The notes: a model not told the origin generated them from the letters alone. A stretch of 64,000 nucleotides of DNA from Catellatospora vulcania (GCF_009720385.1 NZ_ML769304.1:1-64000), one strand, 5' to 3'; counted from the stretch's first letter, positions 31,842-41,004 are shown. Program-made: numbers and translations.

Positions 31842-32827
31842 AGGGTGCCCTCCTCGGCCTTGGGTGCGAAGAACCGCAGGTAGACGCCGACGCCGATGAT
31901 GAGGAACACGGCGAGGATGAGTGCCTGCGCGGACGCGGCGCCGATGTCGAAGCGCGAGGTGAGGAAGTCGTACACCCGGACACTGATGACGTCGGTTCCG
32001 GCGCCTCCGCCGGTGAGCAGGTAGATGTCGTCGAACTTGTTGAAGGTGAGGATGAACCGCAGCACGGACAGCAGCGCGATGACGGGCATCAGCTGCGGCA
32101 GCAGCACGTGGCGGAAACGCTGGGTGAGGGTGGCTCCGTCGACCAGCGAGGCCTCCTCGACGTCGCGTGACACGCCCTGCAGCCGGGCCATGATGAACAG
32201 GAACGCGAACGGGAAGTAGCGCCAGCCCTCGAACGCGATCACCGTCAGCAGCGCCACCGGGACGGGCAGCTCCAGGCCGAACAGGTGCACCGTGCTTTCA
32301 CGCTGGCTGAGGAACGCGATCGGCGCGTCCCAGCCCAGCACGTTGGTGCCGAACGTGTTGACGATGCCGAACTGGGGGCTGAGCATGACCTCCCAGACGA
32401 AGCTGACCGCGACGACGGGTGCGATGTAGGGCAGCAGCATCGCGCCGCGTACCAGTGCCCGGCCGCGGAACGGTGCCCGCAGTGCCAGCGCCGCGGCCAG
32501 GCCGATGCTGATGGACAGCGTGGTGGCCCCGACCGTGTAGACGATCGTCGTGAGCAGCGATCCCCAGAAGCCCGGGGAGGTGAACACGGTGGTGAAGTTC
32601 TCGAGGGTGTAGTTGCCGAACACGCCTGCGGAGCGCACGTTGATGAGGCGGATCTCCTGGAACGACAGCAGGATCGTCCACAGGATCGGCACCACCACGA
32701 CCGCCAGCACGACGATCAGGGTCGGGCTGAGGAATCCCAGCCCGGTGCGGTTCTCGCGCTGCTTGAGGGTCAGCGGCCGGCGGCGCTCCGAGGCGGGCGC
32801 CGCCGACCTTGCTGTGACGGCTGACAT
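31838..32827 (-). CDS. ABC sugar permease, MalF type
   Basis: 329 residues. A basic start (SERRRPLTLKQRENRTGLGF) leads into the first helix, followed by five more; the EAA loop is DVEEASLVDGATLTQRFRHV before LLPQLMPVIALL. This is the MalF-type partner in a CUT1 importer. Its ATG shares one base with the stop of the binding-protein gene, and its own stop overlaps the MalG-type start, so the three are strictly co-translated. Confidence 0.85.
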   Translation of the reverse strand: MSAVTARSAAPASERRRPLTLKQRENRTGLGFLSPTLIVVLAVVVVPILWTILLSFQEIRLINVRSAGVFGNYTLENFTTVFTSPGFWGSLLTTIVYTVGATTLSISIGLAAALALRAPFRGRALVRGAMLLPYIAPVVAVSFVWEVMLSPQFGIVNTFGTNVLGWDAPIAFLSQRESTVHLFGLELPVPVALLTVIAFEGWRYFPFAFLFIMARLQGVSRDVEEASLVDGATLTQRFRHVLLPQLMPVIALLSVLRFILTFNKFDDIYLLTGGGAGTDVISVRVYDFLTSRFDIGAASAQALILAVFLIIGVGVYLRFFAPKAEEGTL

Positions 32828-34224
32828 CAGTTCAGCGACTTCTGGATGGCGCGCACCCGGTCGGCTGCCTGCTTGGCGGCGGCGGGGCCGTCGACCTGCC
32901 CGCCGGTCACCTCGTTCACCGCCTTGGCCACCGGCAGCTCGGACAGGGTGGCGCCGACGAGCGCGCCCTGGCCCTGGGTGATGCCCCAGCGGTCGAAGCT
33001 GTCGATGCTGTCGCGCAGGACGGCGACGGTCTCGGCAGGGTAGATCTCGCCGAGGGGCTTTTTGGTGTCCACGCCGGCGGGCAGTTTGCCCCAGGCGTCT
33101 ACGAACCGGGAGGCGCTGGTCTTGTCGCCCTTGCGCGCGGGGAACTTGCCTTCGGGGGCGACGCCCAGCCAGTCGGTGTAGCCGTCGCCCAGCATGTAGG
33201 TGACGAACTTCTTGGCGGCGTCGACCTTCGGGCCGGGGGTCAGCGCCCAGTTCCCGAACTCGCCGAACGACGCCGGGCTTCCGGCGGGGCCGGCGATGGC
33301 GCTGACGATGCCCGAGTTCTTGGCCAGGAACGCCGGGTCGGCCGCGCACTGCGGGCAGTTGGGCTTGGCGTCGTTTCGCAGGCCGGCCATCTCGTCGAGG
33401 ATGAACGACGACCAGACCATCATCGCGGCCTTGCCGGCGAAATAGGTGGCACGGGTGGAGTCGACGTCCTGCGCCCCGGGCACGGAGTACTTGCGCACGA
33501 GGTCCCCGTAGAAGGAGAAGGTGTCGGCGCACTTGGGGCTGTCGAGCGTGACGTTCGCGCCGTCGACGAGCTCGCAGCCGTTGCCGAGAGCAAAGTTCTC
33601 GAAGGTCTGCGCGGTGAAGGCGTCGTTGGGCACGGTGGCCATCGTGATGCCGGCCATGCCCGGCTTGTTGAGGGTGCTGGCGGCCTTCTCGATGTCCGCG
33701 AAGGTGGTGGGTGCGGCCAGGCCGGCCTTGTCGAACAGGTCTTTGCGGTATACCAGCAGCTGGGCCCAGCCCTCGGAGGGCACGGCCAGCTGGTCGTTGC
33801 CGCGGCGGGTGAGCTCGAGGGCGCGGGCGGAGAAGGTGTCGGCGCCGAGTTCGTCGACGACGGCCTTGGTGGCGGCGGTGTCGACGAGCTGGTTGCCGGC
33901 CATCTGCCAGACGGCCGGCAGCGAGAGCGCGCCGACGGCGTCGGGGAGCTTGCCCGCGGCCGCGGCGGAGGTGATGAGCTGGCTGAACTGGTTCTCGTCG
34001 ATGCCGACGATCTTGACCTTGATGCCGGTCTGCTGGGTGAACCGGTCGGCGATCGCCTGGGTGGCGGCGACGCGGTCGGTCTGGTTCTCCAGACTCCAGA
34101 CGGTGAGTTCGTTCGCGGCTGCCGGGTCCTGCTCGGTGCCGCACGCGGTGAGGAGTCCGCCGGCCATCGCGGCGGTGAGGCCCAGCGCGGCGAGCCCTCG
34201 CACGCCGTAACGCTTTCTCATCAT
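32827..34224 (-). CDS. Sugar-binding lipoprotein of the first ABC importer
   Basis: 465 residues. Lipoprotein signal peptide with lipobox LLTAC and Cys28, so the mature protein is anchored outside. The SBP_bac_1 fold follows: ELTVWSLENQTDRVAATQAI, ITSAAAAGKLPDAVGALSLP, LLVYRKDLFDKAGLAAPTTF and MMVWSSFILDEMAGL. Two cysteines in NCPQCAAD are unusual. Member of the CUT1 family for di- or oligosaccharides or sugar acids. First gene of the leftward operon; the 150 bases upstream are shared with the divergent dehydrogenase operon. Confidence 0.85.
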   Translation of the reverse strand: MMRKRYGVRGLAALGLTAAMAGGLLTACGTEQDPAAANELTVWSLENQTDRVAATQAIADRFTQQTGIKVKIVGIDENQFSQLITSAAAAGKLPDAVGALSLPAVWQMAGNQLVDTAATKAVVDELGADTFSARALELTRRGNDQLAVPSEGWAQLLVYRKDLFDKAGLAAPTTFADIEKAASTLNKPGMAGITMATVPNDAFTAQTFENFALGNGCELVDGANVTLDSPKCADTFSFYGDLVRKYSVPGAQDVDSTRATYFAGKAAMMVWSSFILDEMAGLRNDAKPNCPQCAADPAFLAKNSGIVSAIAGPAGSPASFGEFGNWALTPGPKVDAAKKFVTYMLGDGYTDWLGVAPEGKFPARKGDKTSASRFVDAWGKLPAGVDTKKPLGEIYPAETVAVLRDSIDSFDRWGITQGQGALVGATLSELPVAKAVNEVTGGQVDGPAAAKQAADRVRAIQKSLN

Positions 34225-34261
34225 TGAGCTCCCTTGAGGGACTTACTTCGGTTACGTGTTG

Positions 34262-34294
34262 GCAATGACACCAGAACTTTTGCGTAATGACAAC
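34262..34294. promoter_or_regulatory. Two direct repeats 22 bp apart, probable ROK-regulator site
   Basis: gcaatgacacc (34262-34272) and gtaatgacaac (34284-34294) differ at three of eleven positions and are spaced exactly two helical turns. A more distant gactta...taagtc pair flanks them. They lie in the 150-base divergent promoter between the binding-protein gene and the MDR gene, in an AT-richer stretch. Confidence 0.55.
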
Positions 34295-34374
34295 ACCTAA
34301 GTCACTTCCAAATCCTTGCGGTGGAGGCTACTTTTGTGGCTCAAGCACGTCGTCGATCGTGATCGAGGGTCGAA

Positions 34375-35421
34375 ATGGCCGAAGTAGTCCAATTCACTGC
34401 ACCCAGGGTCGTCGAGGTGGTGTCATACACCCCTGAACCCCTGCAATCCGGACACGTGAGAGTGCGCACCCGCTTCTCGGGCATCTCCGCCGGCACCGAA
34501 CTGGCCGCCTACCGCGGCACCAACCCCTACCTGACCCGCCGGTGGGACCCCGAGCAGCGGCTGTTCCGCAACGGCGCCGACACCTTGGCCTACCCGCTGA
34601 CAGGCTGGGGCTACTCCGAGGTAGGCGAGGTCACTGAGGTCGCCCCCGACATCGCCGACGACCCCGCCACGCCGCAGGTCGGCACCCTGGTCTGGGGCAT
34701 CTGGGGCCACCGCAGCGAAGCCGTGCTGCCCGCCGGCAAGCTCGCCGGCCATGAGGTCCCCGCCGGGCTCGACCCGCTGGCCGCGACCTTCGCCCGCGTG
34801 GGCGCCGTCGCGCTCACCGCCGTACACGCCGCGGACCTGCACCTCGGCGAGACGGTCGCCGTCTTCGGCCAAGGCGTCATCGGCCTGCTCGCGACCCGCC
34901 TGGCCGTGCTCAGCGGGGCCACCGTCATCGCCGTCGACGCCATCGACGCCCGGCTTCAGCAGGCCGCCGCGTTCGGCGCCCACCACGCCCTCGACGCCCG
35001 CACCGGCGACGTCGGTGAGCAGGTCAAGGCCCTCACCGGCGGGCTGGGCGCCGACACCGCCATCGAGATCAGCGGCGCCTACCCCGCCCTGCACGAGGCG
35101 ATCCGCACCGTCGCCCCCGCCGGGCGCGTCGTGGCCGCGGGCTTCTACCAGGGCGAGGCCACCGCGCTGCGGCTAGGCGAGGAGTTCCACCACAACCGCG
35201 TCGAGATCGTCACCGCGCAGATCGGCGGCGTCCGCCCCGGCATGTGGCTGCGCTGGGACCAGGACCGGCTCAACCGCACCTTCCTACGCCTGGCCGCCGC
35301 AGGCCAGATCGACCCCGCCGCCCTGATCACCCACACCGTCCCCGTGGCCCAGGCCCCCGACATCTACCGCCTTCTCGACGACCGTCCCGCCGACGCCCTG
35401 CAGACCATTCTGGAGTTCTGA
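34375..35421 (+). CDS. MDR-family zinc-less dehydrogenase
   Basis: 348 residues. GroES-like front (SGHVRVRTRFSGISAGTELA) then Rossmann part with AVFGQGVIGLLATRLAVLSG and VIAVDAIDARLQQAAAFGAH. The catalytic zinc ligands of classical alcohol dehydrogenases (GHE...Cys) are not present: the position after the first strand is GISAGTE, typical of the subgroup related to 2-desacetyl-2-hydroxyethyl bacteriochlorophyllide/sorbitol-like dehydrogenases of unknown substrate found in sugar loci. First gene of a four-gene operon, with stop/start overlaps throughout. Probably oxidises a sugar hydroxyl with NAD(P). Confidence 0.8.
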   Translation: MAEVVQFTAPRVVEVVSYTPEPLQSGHVRVRTRFSGISAGTELAAYRGTNPYLTRRWDPEQRLFRNGADTLAYPLTGWGYSEVGEVTEVAPDIADDPATPQVGTLVWGIWGHRSEAVLPAGKLAGHEVPAGLDPLAATFARVGAVALTAVHAADLHLGETVAVFGQGVIGLLATRLAVLSGATVIAVDAIDARLQQAAAFGAHHALDARTGDVGEQVKALTGGLGADTAIEISGAYPALHEAIRTVAPAGRVVAAGFYQGEATALRLGEEFHHNRVEIVTAQIGGVRPGMWLRWDQDRLNRTFLRLAAAGQIDPAALITHTVPVAQAPDIYRLLDDRPADALQTILEF

Positions 35422-36239
35422 TGCTCAAGCTCTCCGCCCAGGAACAGCTCCTGCCCGGCGACACCCTCCAGCAGAAGTGGGAGTTCGCCCAGCGCGCCGG
35501 CTACCACGCCATCGAGCTGCGCGGCCGCGCCGACTTCGCGCTACGCGGCCGGCTGCCCGAACTGCGCCAGGCCCTGCGCGACGGCGTCGTGATGCCCACC
35601 GTCTGCGTCGAGATGCTGCACTTCTTCGGCGCGTTCGACGCCGACCTGCGCGCCGACGCCATCGCCCAGATGAAGTCACAGCTGTCGGTCATCGGCGAGC
35701 TCGGCGGCCTCGGCGCGATGAGCCCGGCCTCGTACGGCATGTTCTCCCGCCGGCTGCCCCCGTTCGAGCCGCCGCGCAGCGAGGCCGAGGACCGGCAGGT
35801 GCTGCTCGACGGTCTGCGCCAGCTCGGCGAGCACGCCGCCGCCGAAGGCGTCACCTTCTACCTCGAGCCGCTCAACCGCTACGAGGACCACATGGTCAAC
35901 CGGCTGGACCAAGCCATCGACCTGATCCGCGAGGTCGGCCTCGACAGCGTCCGGGTCGGCGCCGACACGTACCACATGAACATCGAGGAGGACGACCCGA
36001 TCGCGGCCCTACACGCCGCCGCGCCCTACATCGGACACGTCCAGGTCAGCGAGTCCAACCGATTCCAGCCCGGCACCGGCCACATCGACTGGCCTGCTGT
36101 GCTCGGCGTCCTGGAGGCCGACGGCTACCCGCACTACCTGGCGCTGGAGTCGCGGCTGCGCGGCGAGCCCGCCGAGGCCGTCGCCTCCGTGCCCGCGTTC
36201 CTGCGCCGGATGAGCACCACCGGGCAGGCCGGGGCATGA
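35421..36239 (+). CDS. Xylose-isomerase-like TIM-barrel sugar isomerase/epimerase
   Basis: 272 residues. AP-endonuclease-2/xylose-isomerase-like barrel: LQQKWEFAQRAGYHAIELRG, metal ligands in FYLEPLNRYEDHMVN (Glu), GADTYHMNIEED (Asp, His), IGHVQVSESNRFQPGTGHID (His, Glu) and YLALESRLRG (Glu). The set E-D/H-H-E is complete. The fold includes ketose epimerases, isomerases and beta-eliminating 3-keto-glycoside lyases. It starts on the last base of the dehydrogenase stop and overlaps the next gene by four bases. Confidence 0.8.
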   Translation: MLKLSAQEQLLPGDTLQQKWEFAQRAGYHAIELRGRADFALRGRLPELRQALRDGVVMPTVCVEMLHFFGAFDADLRADAIAQMKSQLSVIGELGGLGAMSPASYGMFSRRLPPFEPPRSEAEDRQVLLDGLRQLGEHAAAEGVTFYLEPLNRYEDHMVNRLDQAIDLIREVGLDSVRVGADTYHMNIEEDDPIAALHAAAPYIGHVQVSESNRFQPGTGHIDWPAVLGVLEADGYPHYLALESRLRGEPAEAVASVPAFLRRMSTTGQAGA

Positions 36240-37528
36240 CCGACCTGCGCGACGCCGCGATCCGGGTCCTGATCGGCAACGCACGCGGCCTGTCGACCGT
36301 GCCCGCCTCGCGGCTTTACCCCCACCAGTGGAGCTGGGACTCCGCCTTCATCGCCCTCGGCCTGCGGCACCTGTCGCCCCACCGGGCCCAGCTCGAACTC
36401 GAAGCACTGCTGGGCGCGCAATGGGCCGACGGGCGCATCCCGCACATCGTCTTCGACCCGGCCACCCCCGCCGACGCGTACTTCCCCGGCCCCGACTTCT
36501 GGCAGCCGCACCGCCGCCACGACCGGGTAGCCACCTCCGGGATCATCCAGCCCCCGGTGCACGCCCTGGCCGCGTGGGAGACGTTCCTGGCCGACCCCGC
36601 ACACGCCCGCCGCCGCAGCTTCCTCGACCGTCTGTACCCGCGCCTGCAAGCCTGGCACCGCTACCTGCTCAACGACCGCGACCTCGGCGGCGGCGGCCTG
36701 GCCGCGACCGTGCACCCGTGGGAGTCCGGGATGGACAACAGCCCCGCCTGGGACGCCCCACTGGCGCGGATCACCCCCGTGCCGGCCGACGCCTACCGCC
36801 GCCGCGACCTCGACCACGCCGGCGCCGACCAGCGGCCCACCGACGACGACTACGGCCGCTACGTACGCCTGGCCGCCGACTACCGCGACCGCGGCTACGC
36901 CGACGACGCCGCCGCGTTCGGCTTCGCGATCGAGGACCCGCTCACCAACGCCCTGCTCGCCGTCGCCGAGCACGCCATGGCCGCCATCGCCAAGGAGGTC
37001 GACGCCGATCCCCAGCCCCACCTGGAACGCGCCGCCGCCGTCACCGACGCCCTGACGACCCGGCTCTGGGACCCCCAGGCCGGCATCTTCCTGGCCCGCG
37101 ACCTCGTCGGCAGCGACACCATCGGCCACCACACCGTCGCCGGGCTCGCCCCGCTGGCCGTACCCGGCCTGCCCGTCGCCGACCGGCTCGTGGCCACGCT
37201 GCGCTCGGACCGCTTCGGCCTCGGCCGCGTCGCCATGGTCCCCAGCTACGACCTGACCGCCGCCGAATACTCCGGCACCCGATACTGGCGCGGACCATCG
37301 TGGTTCAACACCAGCTGGATCATCTGGCGCGGCCTGCGCGAGCACAGCCACCTGCGCGACGCCGACCGGCTGCGCGACAGCATGCTCGACACCGTCGCCA
37401 CGGCCGGCTTCCGCGAGTACGTCGACCCCCTCTCCGGCCGCGGCCTCGGCGCCGACGACTTCAGCTGGACCGCCGCGCTCACCCTCGACCTACTGGCCGA
37501 ACAGTCCCCGGAGGGCAGCCGATGCTGA
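36236..37528 (+). CDS. Glycoside hydrolase family 63-like (alpha/alpha)6 glucosidase
   Basis: 430 residues, no signal peptide. Matches the mannosylglycerate-hydrolase-like GH63 group: PHQWSWDSAFIALGLRHLSP near the start (aspartate of the substrate pocket), RHDRVATSGIIQPPVHALAA, TVHPWESGMDNSPAWDAPL (the conserved ESGxDNSPxWD motif with a catalytic acid), SYDLTAAEYSGTRYWRGPSW and FNTSWIIWRGL. This group hydrolyses small alpha-glycosides such as glucosylglycerate or mannosylglycerate. Intracellular, so it acts on an imported small glycoside. ATGA overlap with the preceding gene. Confidence 0.8.
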   Translation: MTDLRDAAIRVLIGNARGLSTVPASRLYPHQWSWDSAFIALGLRHLSPHRAQLELEALLGAQWADGRIPHIVFDPATPADAYFPGPDFWQPHRRHDRVATSGIIQPPVHALAAWETFLADPAHARRRSFLDRLYPRLQAWHRYLLNDRDLGGGGLAATVHPWESGMDNSPAWDAPLARITPVPADAYRRRDLDHAGADQRPTDDDYGRYVRLAADYRDRGYADDAAAFGFAIEDPLTNALLAVAEHAMAAIAKEVDADPQPHLERAAAVTDALTTRLWDPQAGIFLARDLVGSDTIGHHTVAGLAPLAVPGLPVADRLVATLRSDRFGLGRVAMVPSYDLTAAEYSGTRYWRGPSWFNTSWIIWRGLREHSHLRDADRLRDSMLDTVATAGFREYVDPLSGRGLGADDFSWTAALTLDLLAEQSPEGSRC

Positions 37529-39309
37529 ACATCAGCGGCACCACGTTCTGGCTGGCCGACGACCGCGGCGACGCCACCGACGGCCTGTTCATCGACGACA
37601 TCCGGCACCTGAGCCATTGGCGGCTGCTCGTCGACGGCGTCGCGCCGGTGCTGCTCACCGCCGGCGTACTCGCCCCACCCGCCCGCCGCGGACATCCGGC
37701 TCCGTACACGGTGTTCCGCACCCAGGCCATCGACAACGCCGGGCTCACCGAGCGGCTGCGCGTCGTGAACCACGACGCCGAGCCGCGCACCGTGGAGATC
37801 GGATACGAGTTCGGCGCGGACTTCGCCGACCAGTTCGAACTGCGCACCGACCGCAGCTTCGACAAACCAGGCGCTGAGTTGACCTCCGACGGCGCCACGC
37901 TGCGCTACCGGCGCGGTGACTGGACCAGGCAGACCGTCATCACCTCGAACCTGCCCGCGCAGGTCGCCGCCGCAACGCTGCGGTGGGCACTGACCGTGCC
38001 CAGCCACGGCGAAGCCGTCCTGGACCTCAACGCCGGGCCCACCGGTCGGCCGCCCGGCGACGCCGAGCAGATCCAGGCCCGCGCCGCGGCCGACAACGCC
38101 GCCTTCACTTCCTCGGCCACGGTGCCGGTGACCGGCCGGGCCGAGCTCGACAACGCCGTGGCCCAGGGCCTGCGCGATCTCGCCGCGATGCGGGTCGAGC
38201 TGCCGATGCTGCCCGGCCTGCGCATCCCCGGGGCGGGGGTGCCGTGGTTCCTCACCCTGTTCGGCCGCGACAGCGCCCTGACGGCGATGTTCGCCCTGCC
38301 GTACCTGCCCGGCCTGGCCCGTGACGTGCTGCGGGCGCTGGCCGCCACACAGGGCACCCGGATCGACCCGGCGCACCTGGAGGAACCCGGAAAGATCATC
38401 CACGAGCTGCGCAGCGGCGAGCTGGCCCACTTCGGCCAGATCCCGTACGGCCGCTACTACGGCTCCGTCGACTCCACGCCCCTGTTCCTGATGCTGATGG
38501 CCGCCCAGCGGGAACTCGCCGCCGAACTCGAGGCCCCGGCCCGCGCCGCCGTCGACTGGATGCTGCACCACGGCGGCCTCGACCAGAACGGCTACCTCGT
38601 CTACCGCACCGACGGCCCCGGCCTGGTGCACCAGTGCTGGAAGGACTCACCCACCGCCATCTGCTTCCGCGACGGCACACCCGCGCAGGGCCCGATCGCG
38701 GCCGCCGAGGTGCAGGGATACGCGTACGCGGCACTGCGCGGCATCGCCGACCTCGCCCGTACCGTCTGGGCCGACCCGCACTACGCCGCGGCGCTCGACG
38801 CCCGCGCCGACAAGCTGCAGGCCGACTTCCTCACCGACTTCTGGATGCCCGACGACGGGTTCGTCGCGCTCGCCCTCGACGGGCAGCGCCGCCAGGTCGA
38901 CGCGCTGGCCTCCAACGCGGGGCACGTGCTGTGGACCGGCATCCTCGACTCCGAACACGGCGCGGCCGTGGCGGCAAGGCTGGGCGGCGACGACTTCTTC
39001 TCCGGCTGGGGCGTACGCACGCTCGCCGCGGGCCAGCCCTGTCACCACCCGGCGTCGTACCACAACGGATCCGTGTGGCCCCACGACACGGCCATCGCGG
39101 TCGCCGGCCTGCGCCGCTACGGCGCCCGCGCGGCAGCCGACCGCCTCGCCGACGGACTGCTGGCGGCCGCGCAGGCGACCGGCGGCCGGCTGCCGGAGGT
39201 CATGTCCGGGCTGCCCCGCGACCAGGCGCCACGACCCATCCCGTACCCGCACTCATGCTCGCCTCAGTCCTGGGCGGCGGCCGCACCATTGCTGCTCCTT
39301 CAGCGTTGA
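37522..39309 (+). CDS. Amylo-alpha-1,6-glucosidase-like protein
   Basis: 595 residues, cytosolic. N-terminal beta-sandwich (GDE_N_bis type) with GLFIDDIRHLSHWRLLVDGV, and a C-terminal (alpha/alpha)6 barrel with GVPWFLTLFGRDSALTAMFA (the catalytic-region FGRDS motif), LAHFGQIPYGRYYGSVDSTP, HQCWKDSPTAI and a late CHHPASYHNGSVWPHDTAIA. These are hallmarks of the bacterial glycogen-debranching-enzyme-related family whose members act on small alpha-glucosides. Seven-base overlap with the GH63-like gene implies they work together. Ends the operon. Confidence 0.8.
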   Translation: MLNISGTTFWLADDRGDATDGLFIDDIRHLSHWRLLVDGVAPVLLTAGVLAPPARRGHPAPYTVFRTQAIDNAGLTERLRVVNHDAEPRTVEIGYEFGADFADQFELRTDRSFDKPGAELTSDGATLRYRRGDWTRQTVITSNLPAQVAAATLRWALTVPSHGEAVLDLNAGPTGRPPGDAEQIQARAAADNAAFTSSATVPVTGRAELDNAVAQGLRDLAAMRVELPMLPGLRIPGAGVPWFLTLFGRDSALTAMFALPYLPGLARDVLRALAATQGTRIDPAHLEEPGKIIHELRSGELAHFGQIPYGRYYGSVDSTPLFLMLMAAQRELAAELEAPARAAVDWMLHHGGLDQNGYLVYRTDGPGLVHQCWKDSPTAICFRDGTPAQGPIAAAEVQGYAYAALRGIADLARTVWADPHYAAALDARADKLQADFLTDFWMPDDGFVALALDGQRRQVDALASNAGHVLWTGILDSEHGAAVAARLGGDDFFSGWGVRTLAAGQPCHHPASYHNGSVWPHDTAIAVAGLRRYGARAAADRLADGLLAAAQATGGRLPEVMSGLPRDQAPRPIPYPHSCSPQSWAAAAPLLLLQR

Positions 39310-39398
39310 CGTGGACTGTGCTGCGCTAGCGCATGCCAGTCATGCGGACATGTCCTCATGGTCAGGGTGCCGTTACGACGTGCGGTTAGACTGTTTTG

Positions 39399-39421
39399 TA
39401 TAGATTTCTCGCACGGGGAGG
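39399..39421 (+). promoter_or_regulatory. Promoter-like element and ribosome site of the cupin gene
   Basis: tatagat at 39399-39405 is a good -10 match in otherwise GC-rich DNA, and ggggagg at 39415-39421 is a strong ribosome site nine bases before the ATG at 39431. A convincing -35 is not seen. Confidence 0.45.
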
Positions 39422-39430
39422 TCAGCACGG

Positions 39431-39850
39431 ATGAGCACCCACCACGTCGACCAGGACGTCTTCCGATCGGTTTTGCAGGAGGACATCGACTGGCAGCCGT
39501 TCCCCGGATTCCCGCCCACGGCCCGCCTCGCCGTCATGGTGGGCAAGCCGACGGAGCCCGAGCCCTACGTGGTCCGGGTCAAGCTGCCCGCCGGTGAGCG
39601 GCTGATGCCGCACCGGCACCACGAGGACCGGGTCTACACGGTCATCTCCGGCGTCTTCTACATCGGCCGAGGCGACGAGTTCGACGAGGACAGGTTGGAG
39701 GCGTACCCGCCGGGCTCCGTCATCGTGCTGCCGGGCGGAACCTCCCACTTCCACTGGGCGAAATCCGGCCAGTATGTGACGCAGGTGACCGCGATCGGTC
39801 CGATTTCCTTGGATTACGTCGACCCTCGAAACGATCCGCGCGAGACCTGA
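39431..39850 (+). CDS. Cupin-domain protein
   Basis: 139 residues, a single cupin barrel. Motif 1 is LPAGERLMPHRHHEDRVYTV ISG-type with His-x-His and Glu/Asp, motif 2 is YPPGSVIVLPGGTSHFHWAK with the second histidine pair. The metal site is therefore present. Small cupins of this type either bind sugars or organic acids or act as isomerases. It is the first gene of a two-gene unit with an enolase-superfamily enzyme 56 bases further on. Confidence 0.75.
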   Translation: MSTHHVDQDVFRSVLQEDIDWQPFPGFPPTARLAVMVGKPTEPEPYVVRVKLPAGERLMPHRHHEDRVYTVISGVFYIGRGDEFDEDRLEAYPPGSVIVLPGGTSHFHWAKSGQYVTQVTAIGPISLDYVDPRNDPRET

Positions 39851-39906
39851 GGAGCTTCCTGACTGTTGCCTTCGCCCCGGTGAAGTCGACCAGGTTTGGA
39901 GTCAAC

Positions 39907-41004
39907 GTGATCATCGCTGAGATCAAAACCTTCCCGCTGCGCATTCCGTTCAAGCCCGGACCCACCTCCGCGGCCTCCGCCTGGGGCCCGAAGGGCCTGC
40001 ACGCGGTGGACACCCTGCTGACCAGGGTCACGACCGACCAAGGGCTGGAAGGCTGGGGCGAATCGTTCGGCTTCACCGGCCTTCCGGTGACACGCCGGGC
40101 GATCGACGACGTCATCGCACCCATGTGCGTCGGCCAGGACCCCTCGCAGATCGTCGCGCTCATGCTCGACGTGCAGAAGAAACTGCACGTCTTCGGACGC
40201 GGCGGGCCACTGACCCACGCCCTGTCCGCAGTGGACATCGCCCTGTGGGACATCGCGGGCAAGGCCGCCGGCATCCCGCTCCACCGGCCGCTGGGCGGCG
40301 GCCAGGCAGACCTGCCCTGCTACGCGAGCCTGGACGCGTACGGCGATCCCGACCTCGTCCGCCACGCCGTTCGGCAGGCGGTCGACGCCGGGTTTGCTGG
40401 CGTCAAGCTGCACGAGAAACAGCTCCCCATGATCAGCGCCGGCCGCGCGGAAGCCGGACCCGACGTGGACCTCATGGTCGACGTGAACTGCGCCTGGACG
40501 GTGCACCAGGCGATCGCGAAGGCCGAGGAACTGCTGCCGCTCAAGCTCACGTGGCTGGAAGAACCGGTCTGGCCGCCGGAGAACTACAGCGGCCTCGCCC
40601 AGGTGCGCCGCACGGGCATGCCGATCGCCGCCGGGGAGAACGTGCCCACCCTCCTCGAGTTCGACCGCCTCCTCGGCGCCGGGGCCGTGACCTACGTCCA
40701 GCCGAGCCCCGCCAAGGTGGGCGGAGTGACCGAGCTGTGTAAGGCCTTCACGCTCGCGTCCGTCCACAACGTCCCGGTGATGCCCCACAGCTTCTACGAC
40801 GGGCCCGGTCTGCTCGCCGCGCTGCACACGGTCGCCGTCCTGGGAACGGCCGACACGATGATCGAATGGCGCTACTTCGATCTCGAGGCGCAGATCTACG
40901 GCGACCACCTGGCCCTGAAGAGCGGTCGGGTCGACGTGCCGCAGGGCCCCGGGCTGGGCATCGATCCCGACCCAGACGTGATCAGCACCTATCTGAACAC
41001 CTAG
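39907..41004 (+). CDS. Mandelate-racemase-type enolase superfamily enzyme
   Basis: 365 residues from the GTG at 39907, which has a GGAG site five bases upstream; a GTG at 39880 lacks one. N-terminal capping domain with IKTFPLRIPFKP and GWGESFGFTG; barrel with SAVDIALWDIAGKAAGIPLH, VKLHEKQ (lysine region of beta-2), metal ligands in LMVDVNCAW, LTWLEEPVWP and PIAAGENVP, and a late histidine in VPVMPHSFYDGPGLLA. This layout suits sugar-acid dehydratases or epimerases of the MR subgroup. Exact substrate unknown; location between two sugar loci suggests an aldonic acid. Confidence 0.8.
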   Translation: MIIAEIKTFPLRIPFKPGPTSAASAWGPKGLHAVDTLLTRVTTDQGLEGWGESFGFTGLPVTRRAIDDVIAPMCVGQDPSQIVALMLDVQKKLHVFGRGGPLTHALSAVDIALWDIAGKAAGIPLHRPLGGGQADLPCYASLDAYGDPDLVRHAVRQAVDAGFAGVKLHEKQLPMISAGRAEAGPDVDLMVDVNCAWTVHQAIAKAEELLPLKLTWLEEPVWPPENYSGLAQVRRTGMPIAAGENVPTLLEFDRLLGAGAVTYVQPSPAKVGGVTELCKAFTLASVHNVPVMPHSFYDGPGLLAALHTVAVLGTADTMIEWRYFDLEAQIYGDHLALKSGRVDVPQGPGLGIDPDPDVISTYLNT

